A stretch of DNA of 64,000 nt from Limnobaculum xujianqingii (GTDB lineage: Bacteria > Pseudomonadota > Gammaproteobacteria > Enterobacterales > Enterobacteriaceae): the NCBI RefSeq assembly GCF_013394855.1, contig NZ_JABMLK010000002.1:1178001-1242000 (forward strand). Reading direction: 5' to 3'. The notes beneath the pieces were generated by a model that was given only the letters and a program-made list of their open reading frames with translations, was not told the DNA's origin and ran no database searches. Positions 25,138-33,372 of the stretch are shown here, piece by piece. Position numbers and translations under genes: made by a program. The number at the start of each line of letters is the position of its first letter. Position 1 is the first letter of the stretch.

Positions 25138-26562
25138 TTATGAATTTTCCTGGTGATAACGATGAATGGCAGCGGCACTGGCTGCGGGATCGCACATGGT
25201 CATTGGGTCGAGCAAATAATCAGCTTGTGATTCGGTCAGGATTTTTTCAGCAATCACCACTTCGCGAACGCTCAGGTTCTGCTCAAAAGCCTGAATAGCA
25301 ACCCGACTGCCGACTTTGTATCCAAACAGGGTTGAGATCACGGTGGCTAACGCGGTGCTTTGTTCGGCATAACGGCGGCACACCTCAATATTGGGTTGCA
25401 GCTCCAGCAAACATTTATCGATAAGAATAGGGATGGCATTGGTTAACAGGCCGCAGGATTCAAAAAGGGCTTTAATAATGACCGGTTCCCATACGTTGAG
25501 ATCCAGTTCACCACCTTCAACCGCCATAGTGATGCTGAGATCGTTGCCAATCACCTGATAGGCAATTTGGTTAATTAACTCAGGAATAACCGGATTAATT
25601 TTCCCCGGCATAATGGAGGAACCTGGCATAACGGCGGGTATTAATAGCTCATTAAAGCCAGCTCTGGGGCCGGAACCCTGCAGGCGAAAATCCGTCGACA
25701 TCTTAGACAGAAATACCGCCAGCTTCTTAATTTGTGCGGCTACTTCAAGGTAACTATCGCCATTTTGTAAGCCATCGAAGAAATTCTCTTCAGCAACAAA
25801 GGGTTCTCCGGTGATTTGCTGTAACAGAGGATAAACGTGCTCAAGATATCCCTGCTGGGTAGATAAACCGGTACCAATGGCGGTGGCACCTAATGGTAAC
25901 GGGAAGGTTTGTTTACGGGCTTCTGTCAGCGACTGGTGCAGGCGCTTAATCTGGTGATAATAGCCACTAAATTGCTGGCCTAGTGTCATAGGCACGGCAT
26001 CTTGCAGGCAGGTTCTTCCCAGCTTAACAATGTGAGCGAACTGCTTAGTTTTTTGTTCCAGTATCTCTTCGAGGTGACTCACTGTAGAGATTAAATCCAC
26101 CAGATTCAGGCAGCAGGTAATTTTCATTGCCGCAGGGATCACATCGTTGGTTGACTGGCACATGTTGACGTGAGTATTAGGGTGAACAACGTCGTAACCT
26201 TTGCTACCGGTCAGAATTTCATTGGCCCGGTTCGCAATCACTTCATTCATATTCATGTTGGTAGAAGTGCCGCCACCGCCCTGAAAAATATCGATAGGAA
26301 ACTGGTCATCGAACTTGTGTTCCATGACTTCGGTTGCAGCCTGAATGATAGCTTTAGCAATGGTCGGATCTAACGCACCAATTTTGCTGTTGGCTTCGGC
26401 GGCAGCACGTTTTATTGCCGCAATGGACCAAAGATAATTAGGTACATCCACCGCTGTTTTACCGGATACCGCAAAATTTATCCGGGCCCGCTCCGTTTGA
26501 ATACCGTAATAGGCATCATCCGGTATCATCATATTTCCTAATAAGTCTGTTTCGGTTCTCAT
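25138..26562 (-). CDS. Aspartate ammonia-lyase (aspartase), fumarase/aspartase superfamily
   Basis: About 474 residues. It carries the superfamily signature PGSSIMPGKINPVIPE (flexible catalytic loop with its serine), CQSTNDVIPAA and GRTCLQDAVPMTLGQ. The segment VIPELINQIAYQVIGND aligns with AspA rather than fumarase C. It deaminates aspartate to fumarate plus ammonia. The sequence is clearly more diverged from E. coli AspA than the housekeeping proteins here, so it may be a second aspartase. The start at 26562 is used because CAGGAG lies about nine bases upstream on the minus strand; an in-frame ATG at 26595 has no such site. It is divergent from a LysR gene and upstream of a Dcu transporter. 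Confidence 0.85.
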   Translation of the reverse strand: MRTETDLLGNMMIPDDAYYGIQTERARINFAVSGKTAVDVPNYLWSIAAIKRAAAEANSKIGALDPTIAKAIIQAATEVMEHKFDDQFPIDIFQGGGGTSTNMNMNEVIANRANEILTGSKGYDVVHPNTHVNMCQSTNDVIPAAMKITCCLNLVDLISTVSHLEEILEQKTKQFAHIVKLGRTCLQDAVPMTLGQQFSGYYHQIKRLHQSLTEARKQTFPLPLGATAIGTGLSTQQGYLEHVYPLLQQITGEPFVAEENFFDGLQNGDSYLEVAAQIKKLAVFLSKMSTDFRLQGSGPRAGFNELLIPAVMPGSSIMPGKINPVIPELINQIAYQVIGNDLSITMAVEGGELDLNVWEPVIIKALFESCGLLTNAIPILIDKCLLELQPNIEVCRRYAEQSTALATVISTLFGYKVGSRVAIQAFEQNLSVREVVIAEKILTESQADYLLDPMTMCDPAASAAAIHRYHQENS

Positions 26563-26667
26563 AAATAAACTCCTGCTTGAATTGACAGGGTTCATTATGT
26601 GGCAGGGTTTTTATCGAAAATGAGAGGGAGATCGGCTACGGAACAGCAGTTAAGAATATAATGATTA

Positions 26668-26689
26668 CTATTAAAAATATTAATAATAG
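26668..26689. promoter_or_regulatory. Probable LysR-type operator: CTATTA-N10-TAATAG
   Basis: A 22-base inverted repeat with a second inner dyad (TTAA-N5-TTAA) that contains the T-N11-A pattern typical of LysR-type regulators. It ends nine bases before the lysR start codon and about 105 bases from the aspartase start. It is well placed for autorepression and control of the divergent operon. Confidence 0.55.
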
Positions 26690-26697
26690 GCGTAAAT

Positions 26698-27633
26698 ATG
26701 AAGAAAGTTACCTTTGATTTACATCAGCTAAGAGCCTTTATTACGGTGATTGATACCGGATCTTTTAGCGCTGCTGCCCGTCAGCTAAATCAGACACAAT
26801 CTGCTGTTTCACAGCTTATCTTGCAGTTGGAAAAATCATTAGATAGCCAATTGATCGATCGCCGAAACCGCCCGGTGAAGGCGACATTATTGGGGCATGA
26901 ATGTTATCGTTTTAGCATGAAAATTTTGTCCGAATGCGGTGAAATGCAAAACTGGTTGCATACTATTGATAGTGGAAAACTACCGCGTTTACGACTGGGA
27001 TTGGTGGATTCAGTGGTCGCCATTGCCGGGCTGCAAATTTTAAAATACTTGCAGCCTAAAGTGGATAAGGTGAGTCAGATAACCGGTACGGCACCTGAAC
27101 TGCTGGCCGCCTTACAGTCCGGCAAACTGGATGTGATTGTCACCATGATTCATGGTGATGTTCCAGAGTCGCTTTCTTTATATCCGTTAATCACCGAAAG
27201 ATTCTTTGCGGTAACGCCAATAGGCTGGCCGGAGCAGACTCTGGAACAGCTATGTAAACGTCACAACTATATTGCCTATGCAAACTGGACACCGACAGGG
27301 GCACAAACCCTCAACTGGTTGAAATGGCGTAACCTCAAGCCAAATATTCAGTTTGAGCTGGCGCGGGCGGATCACATTTTGTCCATGATTGCCTCCGGAC
27401 AGGGATGGACGCTGGCAACGCCCATGTTTCTTGCTAATGACTTTAGCCTGCTGTCATCGCTGAATTGCAATCCACTGCCAGCTCCCGGTTTGAGTCGCAA
27501 AATGGCGATATTATGCAGGGAAGGGGAACTGGAAAGTTTTATCCCCTCATTTACAACAGATATTAAGCAACTGGTTGAAGCGACGATTGATGAGTATATG
27601 GCGGAGCGTTGGCCGTGGATGTATCCACGGTGA
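26698..27633 (+). CDS. LysR-family transcriptional regulator
   Basis: The 311-residue protein has the LysR N-terminal winged helix-turn-helix (DLHQLRAFITVIDTGSFSAAARQLNQTQSAVSQ, in two halves) at residues ~7-65 and a periplasmic-binding-protein-like effector domain after residue ~95. It is transcribed divergently from the aspartase-dcu operon, the classic arrangement for local control by LysR proteins; the ligand might be aspartate or fumarate, but this is inferred from the neighbours only. The inverted repeat at 26668-26689 lies between them. It is not obviously one of the named E. coli regulators. Confidence 0.9.
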   Translation: MKKVTFDLHQLRAFITVIDTGSFSAAARQLNQTQSAVSQLILQLEKSLDSQLIDRRNRPVKATLLGHECYRFSMKILSECGEMQNWLHTIDSGKLPRLRLGLVDSVVAIAGLQILKYLQPKVDKVSQITGTAPELLAALQSGKLDVIVTMIHGDVPESLSLYPLITERFFAVTPIGWPEQTLEQLCKRHNYIAYANWTPTGAQTLNWLKWRNLKPNIQFELARADHILSMIASGQGWTLATPMFLANDFSLLSSLNCNPLPAPGLSRKMAILCREGELESFIPSFTTDIKQLVEATIDEYMAERWPWMYPR

Positions 27634-27769
27634 GATTTTTTGCTGCCATATGATGTGATTTGCTTTATTTGAATGAGTACATCTGTTTATATTGAGAATT
27701 GATGATTATCCTGACCCTTCCCTTTTCACGGTATTCCACACTTCGTTTCTGCGGCAATAAGGAGGTTCC

Positions 27770-29836
27770 ATGCGGTTGAGTTCTTTGAGTCTGAGTTTTC
27801 TGGTTCTATTCTCTTCTCCGGTATTTCTGTCTTCGGCCAGTGCTGATACTTCACCACCGTTAAAGCGGGTAATGTTATCCAGCGCCGGGGTTGGTTATTT
27901 TGAGTATGAAACGGATGTCGAGGGGCCAACAACGCTGACACTCTCCATTCCGCGCGATCAAATAGATGATGTTTTGAAAAGTATGACTATTGATGGTGCT
28001 AACGGTGGCGCTGTATCCGTACGTATGCCGGATAATGAGCCTCTGGAAAAGGGATTTCGTGATTTTCTGTTTACACCGGCCTCACTGGAATCTCCGGCAC
28101 GTTTGTTGAGTGAGTTACGCGGTGCCGAGGTGTCAATTGAAGGCCCCCGTTCGATAAAAGGGAAGTTAATGTCGGTAGAAGCTGAAACGGTGGCACTGGA
28201 TGATAAGGGAGGTACGCAGAACCGCTATCGTGTATCACTGATTACTGACGAAGGGTTAAAACAGGCTATTTTACAGGATGTTCAGTCTCTGCGTTTTGAA
28301 GATGAAAAACTTCGTAATCAAATTAATCAGGCTTTAACACTGACGGCAGCAGCTCAGGAAAGTGGGCCGCGCCAGCTGGATATCGTTCTGTCCGGCAAAG
28401 GTAAGCGTCAGGTGAAAATTGGCTATGTTGCCAGCACGCCAATCTGGAAAGTCGCCTACCGAGCCCAGTTGGGTAAAGATGACCGTGCTCATTTGCAGGG
28501 CTGGGCGATTTTGGAAAATACCAGCGGACGAGACTGGAAAGACGTTGAGCTTACTCTTCTTTCCGGAAACCCGATCGCATTTCGCCAGCCGCTTTATCAG
28601 TCCTACTATGTCAATCGCCCGGTGGTTCCCGTAGAAACGCTAAATCAACAGCTTCCCGTTATCGATAGTGGGGAACTTGATGGCAGAATGGGGCAGGGCC
28701 GCTACAACAGGCTTGTCCGTACAGAAGAAAAACAACTTCAATTAAATAGTGGGCAGTTTATGGCTGCGCCGGCTGCTCTGGCGGCGCGTGATGAGGCCGC
28801 GGAAGAAAGAGAGATAAAAGAGACCTGGACCTCTCAGGCTGCCCCTCAGGCAGAAGCGATAGAAAATCAGAGTCAGATCGTGCTTAAACTTCCTGAGCTC
28901 CAGACGATTGCTTCTGGTCAGTCCATGATGACGCCAATTATCGATCGCGATATTCCAGCAGTACGTCATACCTTGTTAAACAATAATAAACCTATTGTAG
29001 CCGTTGAAATTGCCAACCAGAGTACAACCGGACTTCCTCCGGGGGCTATTACTTTTTACGATGGTGTCGGAGACACTACATACTTAGGCGATGGGCAGAT
29101 TGGTGCGTTACCCGTGGGTGAGAAGCGGTTAGTGGGCTTTGCTTCTGATTTAAACGTTCGTATTATTCGTGATGCACCGACCACCAAAGACCTGTATTCG
29201 GCTTCAGTGAAGAATGGCGTGGTACAGATTAAGAATTCTGTACGCCAGACCACAACTTATCGAATGAAGTCGTCGGCCAAAGAGAAGCGTATTGTGGTGC
29301 TTGATATACCGCGTCGTGCAAATGAAACACTGGTCGAACCCAAAGCGGATGCCAGTGGTATTAGCCTGATTCAGAACGGATATCGCATCAGACATTCCCT
29401 TGATGCAGGTAAGGAAGAGACGCTCAATATTGTCACCGAGTCGGTCAAGCTGGAGTCTCTCAGTTTTGAACAGATGCAAAGTATCGATCGAAACAGTCTG
29501 GATTTTTACATGAAGACCATTATCCATAACGGGTCAATGGATGATGGTACTAAAAAGATATTCAGTCAGATTGCCAATATGCGCCAGCCATCTATTGATG
29601 CTGATGAAGCGATTGCCGGCTTGCAAGACTCGCGTGAAGTTATTATTTCTGAACAGCAACGACTGCGGGAAAATCTTGCTCAGGTACCCAATGGCAGTGA
29701 TTTGCAAAAACGTTACCTGAAGCAGATGGAGCAGCAGGAAGATAAAATGAGTAGTTTGCTAAGTCAGATAGAGGCAGAGAAAGACAAAAAGGCTAAAGCA
29801 GATGTAGCATTAAAAGTCTGGTTAAACAGCAATTAA
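27770..29836 (+). CDS. Secreted DUF4139-domain protein (MuiA-related)
   Basis: The 688-residue protein has a signal peptide (cut near ...SSASA, residue ~25). An N-terminal beta domain (residues ~30-180) is followed by a DUF4139-like region (about 210-540) with IGYVASTPIWKVAYRAQL and GWAILENTSGRDWKDVELTLLSGNP, and a C-terminal coiled coil (about 620-685). DUF4139 proteins include Pseudomonas/Xanthomonas-type MuiA 'mucoidy inhibitor' relatives, whose biochemistry is unknown. The middle holds an Ala/Glu-rich low-complexity segment. A canonical AAGGAGG ribosome site precedes the ATG and a terminator follows at 29880-29917. A smaller relative is encoded at 33373-35052. Confidence 0.82.
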   Translation: MRLSSLSLSFLVLFSSPVFLSSASADTSPPLKRVMLSSAGVGYFEYETDVEGPTTLTLSIPRDQIDDVLKSMTIDGANGGAVSVRMPDNEPLEKGFRDFLFTPASLESPARLLSELRGAEVSIEGPRSIKGKLMSVEAETVALDDKGGTQNRYRVSLITDEGLKQAILQDVQSLRFEDEKLRNQINQALTLTAAAQESGPRQLDIVLSGKGKRQVKIGYVASTPIWKVAYRAQLGKDDRAHLQGWAILENTSGRDWKDVELTLLSGNPIAFRQPLYQSYYVNRPVVPVETLNQQLPVIDSGELDGRMGQGRYNRLVRTEEKQLQLNSGQFMAAPAALAARDEAAEEREIKETWTSQAAPQAEAIENQSQIVLKLPELQTIASGQSMMTPIIDRDIPAVRHTLLNNNKPIVAVEIANQSTTGLPPGAITFYDGVGDTTYLGDGQIGALPVGEKRLVGFASDLNVRIIRDAPTTKDLYSASVKNGVVQIKNSVRQTTTYRMKSSAKEKRIVVLDIPRRANETLVEPKADASGISLIQNGYRIRHSLDAGKEETLNIVTESVKLESLSFEQMQSIDRNSLDFYMKTIIHNGSMDDGTKKIFSQIANMRQPSIDADEAIAGLQDSREVIISEQQRLRENLAQVPNGSDLQKRYLKQMEQQEDKMSSLLSQIEAEKDKKAKADVALKVWLNSN

Positions 29837-29879
29837 ACAAGGGTAATGCGTTAATTATCCGGTTATTACATCAGGCTCC

Positions 29880-29917
29880 GAACCGCCATAATTTACTTTG
29901 TGGCGGTTCAGTTTTTT
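29880..29917 (+). terminator. Rho-independent terminator of the 27770 DUF4139 gene
   Basis: An eleven-base-class stem GAACCGCCA / TGGCGGTTC with a 12-base loop, followed by a T run (29912-29917). Confidence 0.85.
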
Positions 29918-29972
29918 ATGGTATCTAGCTAATGGTGTTGAAACAGTAAAACACCATCGCTACACCCTCAAT

Positions 29973-30962
29973 TTATTGCATCTGTAACTTAAAGTGCACG
30001 CCTTCCCAGCCAATAACTGCCGTTTTATTATCATCCAGCGAAATAAATCTCACTGAATCATTCAAACAGCTGAAGTTATTTACCGCAATAGTGTCAGTTT
30101 TTAAATTGAGAGAGGTGATATAAGGGTTATTATCCAGCCATTCAACAAATGGCTCAATTTCATAGTAATAACTTAAACCACAGGAATTCAGATTAACAAA
30201 AGGCGACAGGTAGGAACCTTGGGTTATCTGAATAATTTTTCCTTTGTACGTGCTAATTTGAGCATTATCCATGGTACAGACTTTACCACAAACACCATCA
30301 ATAATTTTCCACTCACCAAGTACGTTAGGAATATATACGTATCCAGCACTTCCTGGTTTGTTGAAATTGATAAACATCTCTTTAATAGAAGGATTCATCT
30401 TCTGCAAAACATCATTATTGGAACTGAAATCCTCACTATCACTCATAATAGTTGCGAGTTCAGCATTAGAAATACGTCCATATGCATCATAATCATTAAA
30501 TCGGATAAATAGCATATTGGTATATTTAGACAGCACGCCTTTACCATAGCTGGTCACTGCACCGTCCTCATCCCATTCATACCCGGAAAGCCTAAAGCTG
30601 GATTGGTTGATTTGTTCCATCTCTTTCAAGGAAATACCCGGATGAATACCCTCAGGTGTTTTCCATACAGTACCTATAATCTGAACCGAACCAGGAGTGA
30701 TGAACGGTGTGTTCCAGAAGATCTGAAGCTCTTTTTCACTATTGCCAGGAAAAAGAACGGTAACTTCCATTTTGTCATTCTCGGGTAATTCGATCTTCTC
30801 TCGTTTAACCTGTTCTTTGCCCAAAAGTGCAATCAAATCAGCTTCAGAAGTCAGGGAGGTTACCGGGCCAACAGAAACGCCCGGAATGATGTCCAGTTCA
30901 TAAGCCAGTAACGTACTGCTATATAACAGTGCAGATATCGCTAAGCCATATATGATTTTCAT
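29973..30962 (-). CDS. Secreted protein of unknown function
   Basis: The 329-residue protein has a signal peptide (MKIIYGLAISALLYSSTLLA) and a mature start YELDIIPGVSVGPV. I recognise no family. The first third contains a motif pattern (LTSEADLIALLGKEQV, then IFWNTPFITPGSVQIIG) seen in proteins that evaluate calcium- or phosphate-like ligands, but this is too weak to name. There are two cysteine pairs (CGKVC, and two later cysteines) that could form disulfides. It is monocistronic on the minus strand between the DUF4139 gene and tRNA-Ser. It is probably periplasmic. Confidence 0.6.
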   Translation of the reverse strand: MKIIYGLAISALLYSSTLLAYELDIIPGVSVGPVTSLTSEADLIALLGKEQVKREKIELPENDKMEVTVLFPGNSEKELQIFWNTPFITPGSVQIIGTVWKTPEGIHPGISLKEMEQINQSSFRLSGYEWDEDGAVTSYGKGVLSKYTNMLFIRFNDYDAYGRISNAELATIMSDSEDFSSNNDVLQKMNPSIKEMFINFNKPGSAGYVYIPNVLGEWKIIDGVCGKVCTMDNAQISTYKGKIIQITQGSYLSPFVNLNSCGLSYYYEIEPFVEWLDNNPYITSLNLKTDTIAVNNFSCLNDSVRFISLDDNKTAVIGWEGVHFKLQMQ

Positions 30963-31228
30963 TTTTTATCCCTTCAATGAGTTCCATGACACCGGCACTG
31001 TCATTTGCTTAAGTCAGTTTTGGTACACGAAAATTTCATCAGTAAAAATGTGCTGATGAAATGTCGTCGTAGTTTGAGTGCAATTAAACAGAGTGGCGTA
31101 AACATCCCATGTCAGACAGGTTCTATGTAGTCCTTCATGGCTGTTTTTGTATCATGTACAAAGTGACAAATAAATAGGCTTATATAAGAGAATGAAAATA
31201 AACCAGTAGGTTATAGCTTCAGAAACGA

Positions 31229-31254
31229 AAAAGACCTGCTAAAAAGCAGGTCTT
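31229..31254 (-). terminator. Terminator of the tRNA-Ser gene
   Basis: A stem AAAGACCTGC / GCAGGTCTTT with a six-base loop, just beyond the tRNA 3' end on the minus strand, followed there by a T run. Confidence 0.85.
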
Positions 31255-31260
31255 TAAATA

Positions 31261-31348
31261 TGGCGGTGAGGGAGGGATTCGAACCCTCGATACGTTGCCG
31301 TATACACACTTTCCAGGCGTGCTCCTTCAGCCACTCGGACACCTCACC
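31261..31348 (-). tRNA. serX: tRNA-Ser (anticodon GGA)
   Basis: The minus strand gives an 88-base class II tRNA with acceptor stem GGTGAGG / CCTCACC, discriminator G and an encoded CCA. The anticodon loop TGGAAAG has GGA at 31312-31314, the variable arm is long (TATACGGCAACGTAT) and the T arm is GGTTCGAATCC. It corresponds to E. coli serW/serX. As in E. coli (serX), it precedes ghrA-ycdX-ycdY, so serX is the better name. It reads codons TCC and TCT. Confidence 0.97.
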
Positions 31349-31562
31349 AAATTTTGTGGTTACAGCAAGGATTATTCACTGCAACGGGGCGCTACTATAG
31401 GGAGAAGGCGGAGTTCGGTCAAGTATAAATTCAAGTTCTTGAGCTATTTGGTTAAGCTATCGGCAAATTGACGTTTATGTCTGCGGACAGAATCAGGTAG
31501 ATTAGGGGAGTGCTACACACTTACCCTCTGATTCTGCAAATTTTTTATCTTCTGGAGCTGCC

Positions 31563-32501
31563 ATGAATATTCTCTTCTATCACCCTTATAATGATGCAAA
31601 ACCCTATCTGGAAGGCATTCCTGCTCGTTTACCCGGTGCAAAAATCAGAGTGTGGCAACCGGGAGACGATCAACCGGCAGATTACGCCATTGTCTGGCTG
31701 CCGCCCTATGAAATGCTGGCGGGACGTAAAGATTTAAAAGCAGTTTTCAGTTTAGGAGCAGGAGTCGATGCCATTGTCGCTCAGTTGAGAGAGCGCCCTG
31801 AGATGCTGGCATCAGGTGTTCCGCTGGTTCGTCTGGAAGATGCGGGTATGGCAAGCCAAATGGAGGAGTATGCCAGTGCGGCAGTATTACGCTATTTCCG
31901 TCGTCTGGATGATTATCAACGACTACAGCAGCAAAGTCGTTGGCAGTTTCTGGAGCCGCATAGCTATGAAAATTTCACCATTAGTGTCATGGGGTTAGGG
32001 ATTTTAGGCGCCAGTGTGGCACAACGATTGTCATCCTTTGGTTTTTCAGTACGCGGTTGGAGCAGAAGCAAAAAGCACATTGATGGCGTAACCACATACA
32101 GTGCAGAACAGTTGCCTGAGTTTCTTAACCAAACCCGTCTTATTGTGAATTTATTGCCCAGAACACCGGATACTCAAGGTATACTGAATAAAGCGTTGTT
32201 TGACCAATTACAGAAAGGGGCATATCTGATCAATATTGCCCGGGGAGCGCATTTGGTTGAGGCTGATTTATTAGAAGCACTGGATAGCGGCCAGTTAAAA
32301 GCTGCAACGCTGGATGTTTTTGCCTCAGAGCCATTATCCCGACAACATGTGTTCTGGCAGCGCCCGGAAATTACCATCACGCCGCATATTTCAGCCATTA
32401 CACAGCCACAAACTACGATGGACCAAATTTGCAGTCGGTTGCTGGCCTTTCAGGCTGGGGAGCCAATCAGCGGTATTGTTGATATTATTAAAGGATATTG
32501 A
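31563..32501 (+). CDS. ghrA: Glyoxylate/hydroxypyruvate reductase A
   Basis: The 312-residue enzyme is the same length as E. coli GhrA. It reduces glyoxylate to glycolate and hydroxypyruvate to glycerate with NADPH. The Rossmann motif [13 protein letters not shown] lies at about residues 142-154, the catalytic Arg in NIARGAHLV, and the Glu/His pair in SEPL...ITPHISA near the C-terminus. It overlaps nothing but is followed within 70 bases by ycdX, the same order as in E. coli, suggesting one operon ghrA-ycdX. Confidence 0.95.
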   Translation: MNILFYHPYNDAKPYLEGIPARLPGAKIRVWQPGDDQPADYAIVWLPPYEMLAGRKDLKAVFSLGAGVDAIVAQLRERPEMLASGVPLVRLEDAGMASQMEEYASAAVLRYFRRLDDYQRLQQQSRWQFLEPHSYENFTISVMGLGILGASVAQRLSSFGFSVRGWSRSKKHIDGVTTYSAEQLPEFLNQTRLIVNLLPRTPDTQGILNKALFDQLQKGAYLINIARGAHLVEADLLEALDSGQLKAATLDVFASEPLSRQHVFWQRPEITITPHISAITQPQTTMDQICSRLLAFQAGEPISGIVDIIKGY

Positions 32502-32569
32502 TCCATAACCAAACAGGAAGTGGATTAGAAACGTTTTACCAGCACAGCAATAAAAGAAGGAAGTTTGTT

Positions 32570-33307
32570 ATGTACCCGGTTGATTTACACGCCCATACCG
32601 TAGCCAGTACCCATGCTTATAGCACGGTAAGTGACTATTTTGCCATCGCCAAACAGAAAGGTATCAAGCTGTTTGCTATCACTGACCACGGGCCAGATAT
32701 GGCTGATGCGCCGCACCGCTGGCATTTTATGAATATGGCTGTAATTCCTCGTATGGTGGATGGTGTTGGCATTTTGTATGGCATTGAAGCGAATATCAAA
32801 AACCTGCAAGGTGAAACCGACTGTGATGAGCAGATGGATAAGCAGTTAGATCTGATTATCGCCGGATTCCATGAACCGGTACTACAACCCATGAGTCGCG
32901 AAGAGAATACACAGGCGATGATAGCGACGATTGCCAGCGGTAAGGTACATATTATTAGTCATCCGGGGAATCCAAGATATCCTATCGATATTATGGCGGT
33001 GGCGCAGGCTGCGGCTAAACATAATGTTGCACTGGAAATCAACAACTCTTCATTTATCCACTCTCGTTTGGGCAGTGAGAAAAACTGCATTGAAGTAGCA
33101 AAAGCCATTCGTGATGCAGGAGGCTGGGTGGCGTTGGGCTCAGATTCCCATGTGGCATTTGCTTTGGGTGGGTTTGATCATTCTCTCAAAGTATTAAAGG
33201 ACATTGAGTTTCCGGAAGAGAGAATTCTTAATGTAACGCCACGGAGATTGCTAAACTTCCTGGAATCACACGGTAAAAAGCCAATTCCTGAGCTGGCTTC
33301 GCTTTAA
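32570..33307 (+). CDS. ycdX: PHP-domain zinc phosphatase YcdX
   Basis: The 245-residue protein has the E. coli length. PHP metal ligands are visible: HAH at residues 7-9, ITDHG near residue 38, GFHEP near residue 105, SHPG and GSDSH toward the C-terminus. It is a trinuclear-zinc phosphatase associated in E. coli with swarming; its chaperone is YcdY. The start at 32570 follows AGAAGGA and matches the known N-terminus [10 protein letters not shown]; a longer frame from 32498 overlaps ghrA and is rejected. A MuiA-like gene is placed between ycdX and ycdY here, unlike in E. coli. Confidence 0.95.
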   Translation: MYPVDLHAHTVASTHAYSTVSDYFAIAKQKGIKLFAITDHGPDMADAPHRWHFMNMAVIPRMVDGVGILYGIEANIKNLQGETDCDEQMDKQLDLIIAGFHEPVLQPMSREENTQAMIATIASGKVHIISHPGNPRYPIDIMAVAQAAAKHNVALEINNSSFIHSRLGSEKNCIEVAKAIRDAGGWVALGSDSHVAFALGGFDHSLKVLKDIEFPEERILNVTPRRLLNFLESHGKKPIPELASL

Positions 33308-33372
33308 GCCTGTGGGTAATTTGTTATCTGAGCGGTTAAACGAAATTCATTAATATTTAAGGATAAATATCT

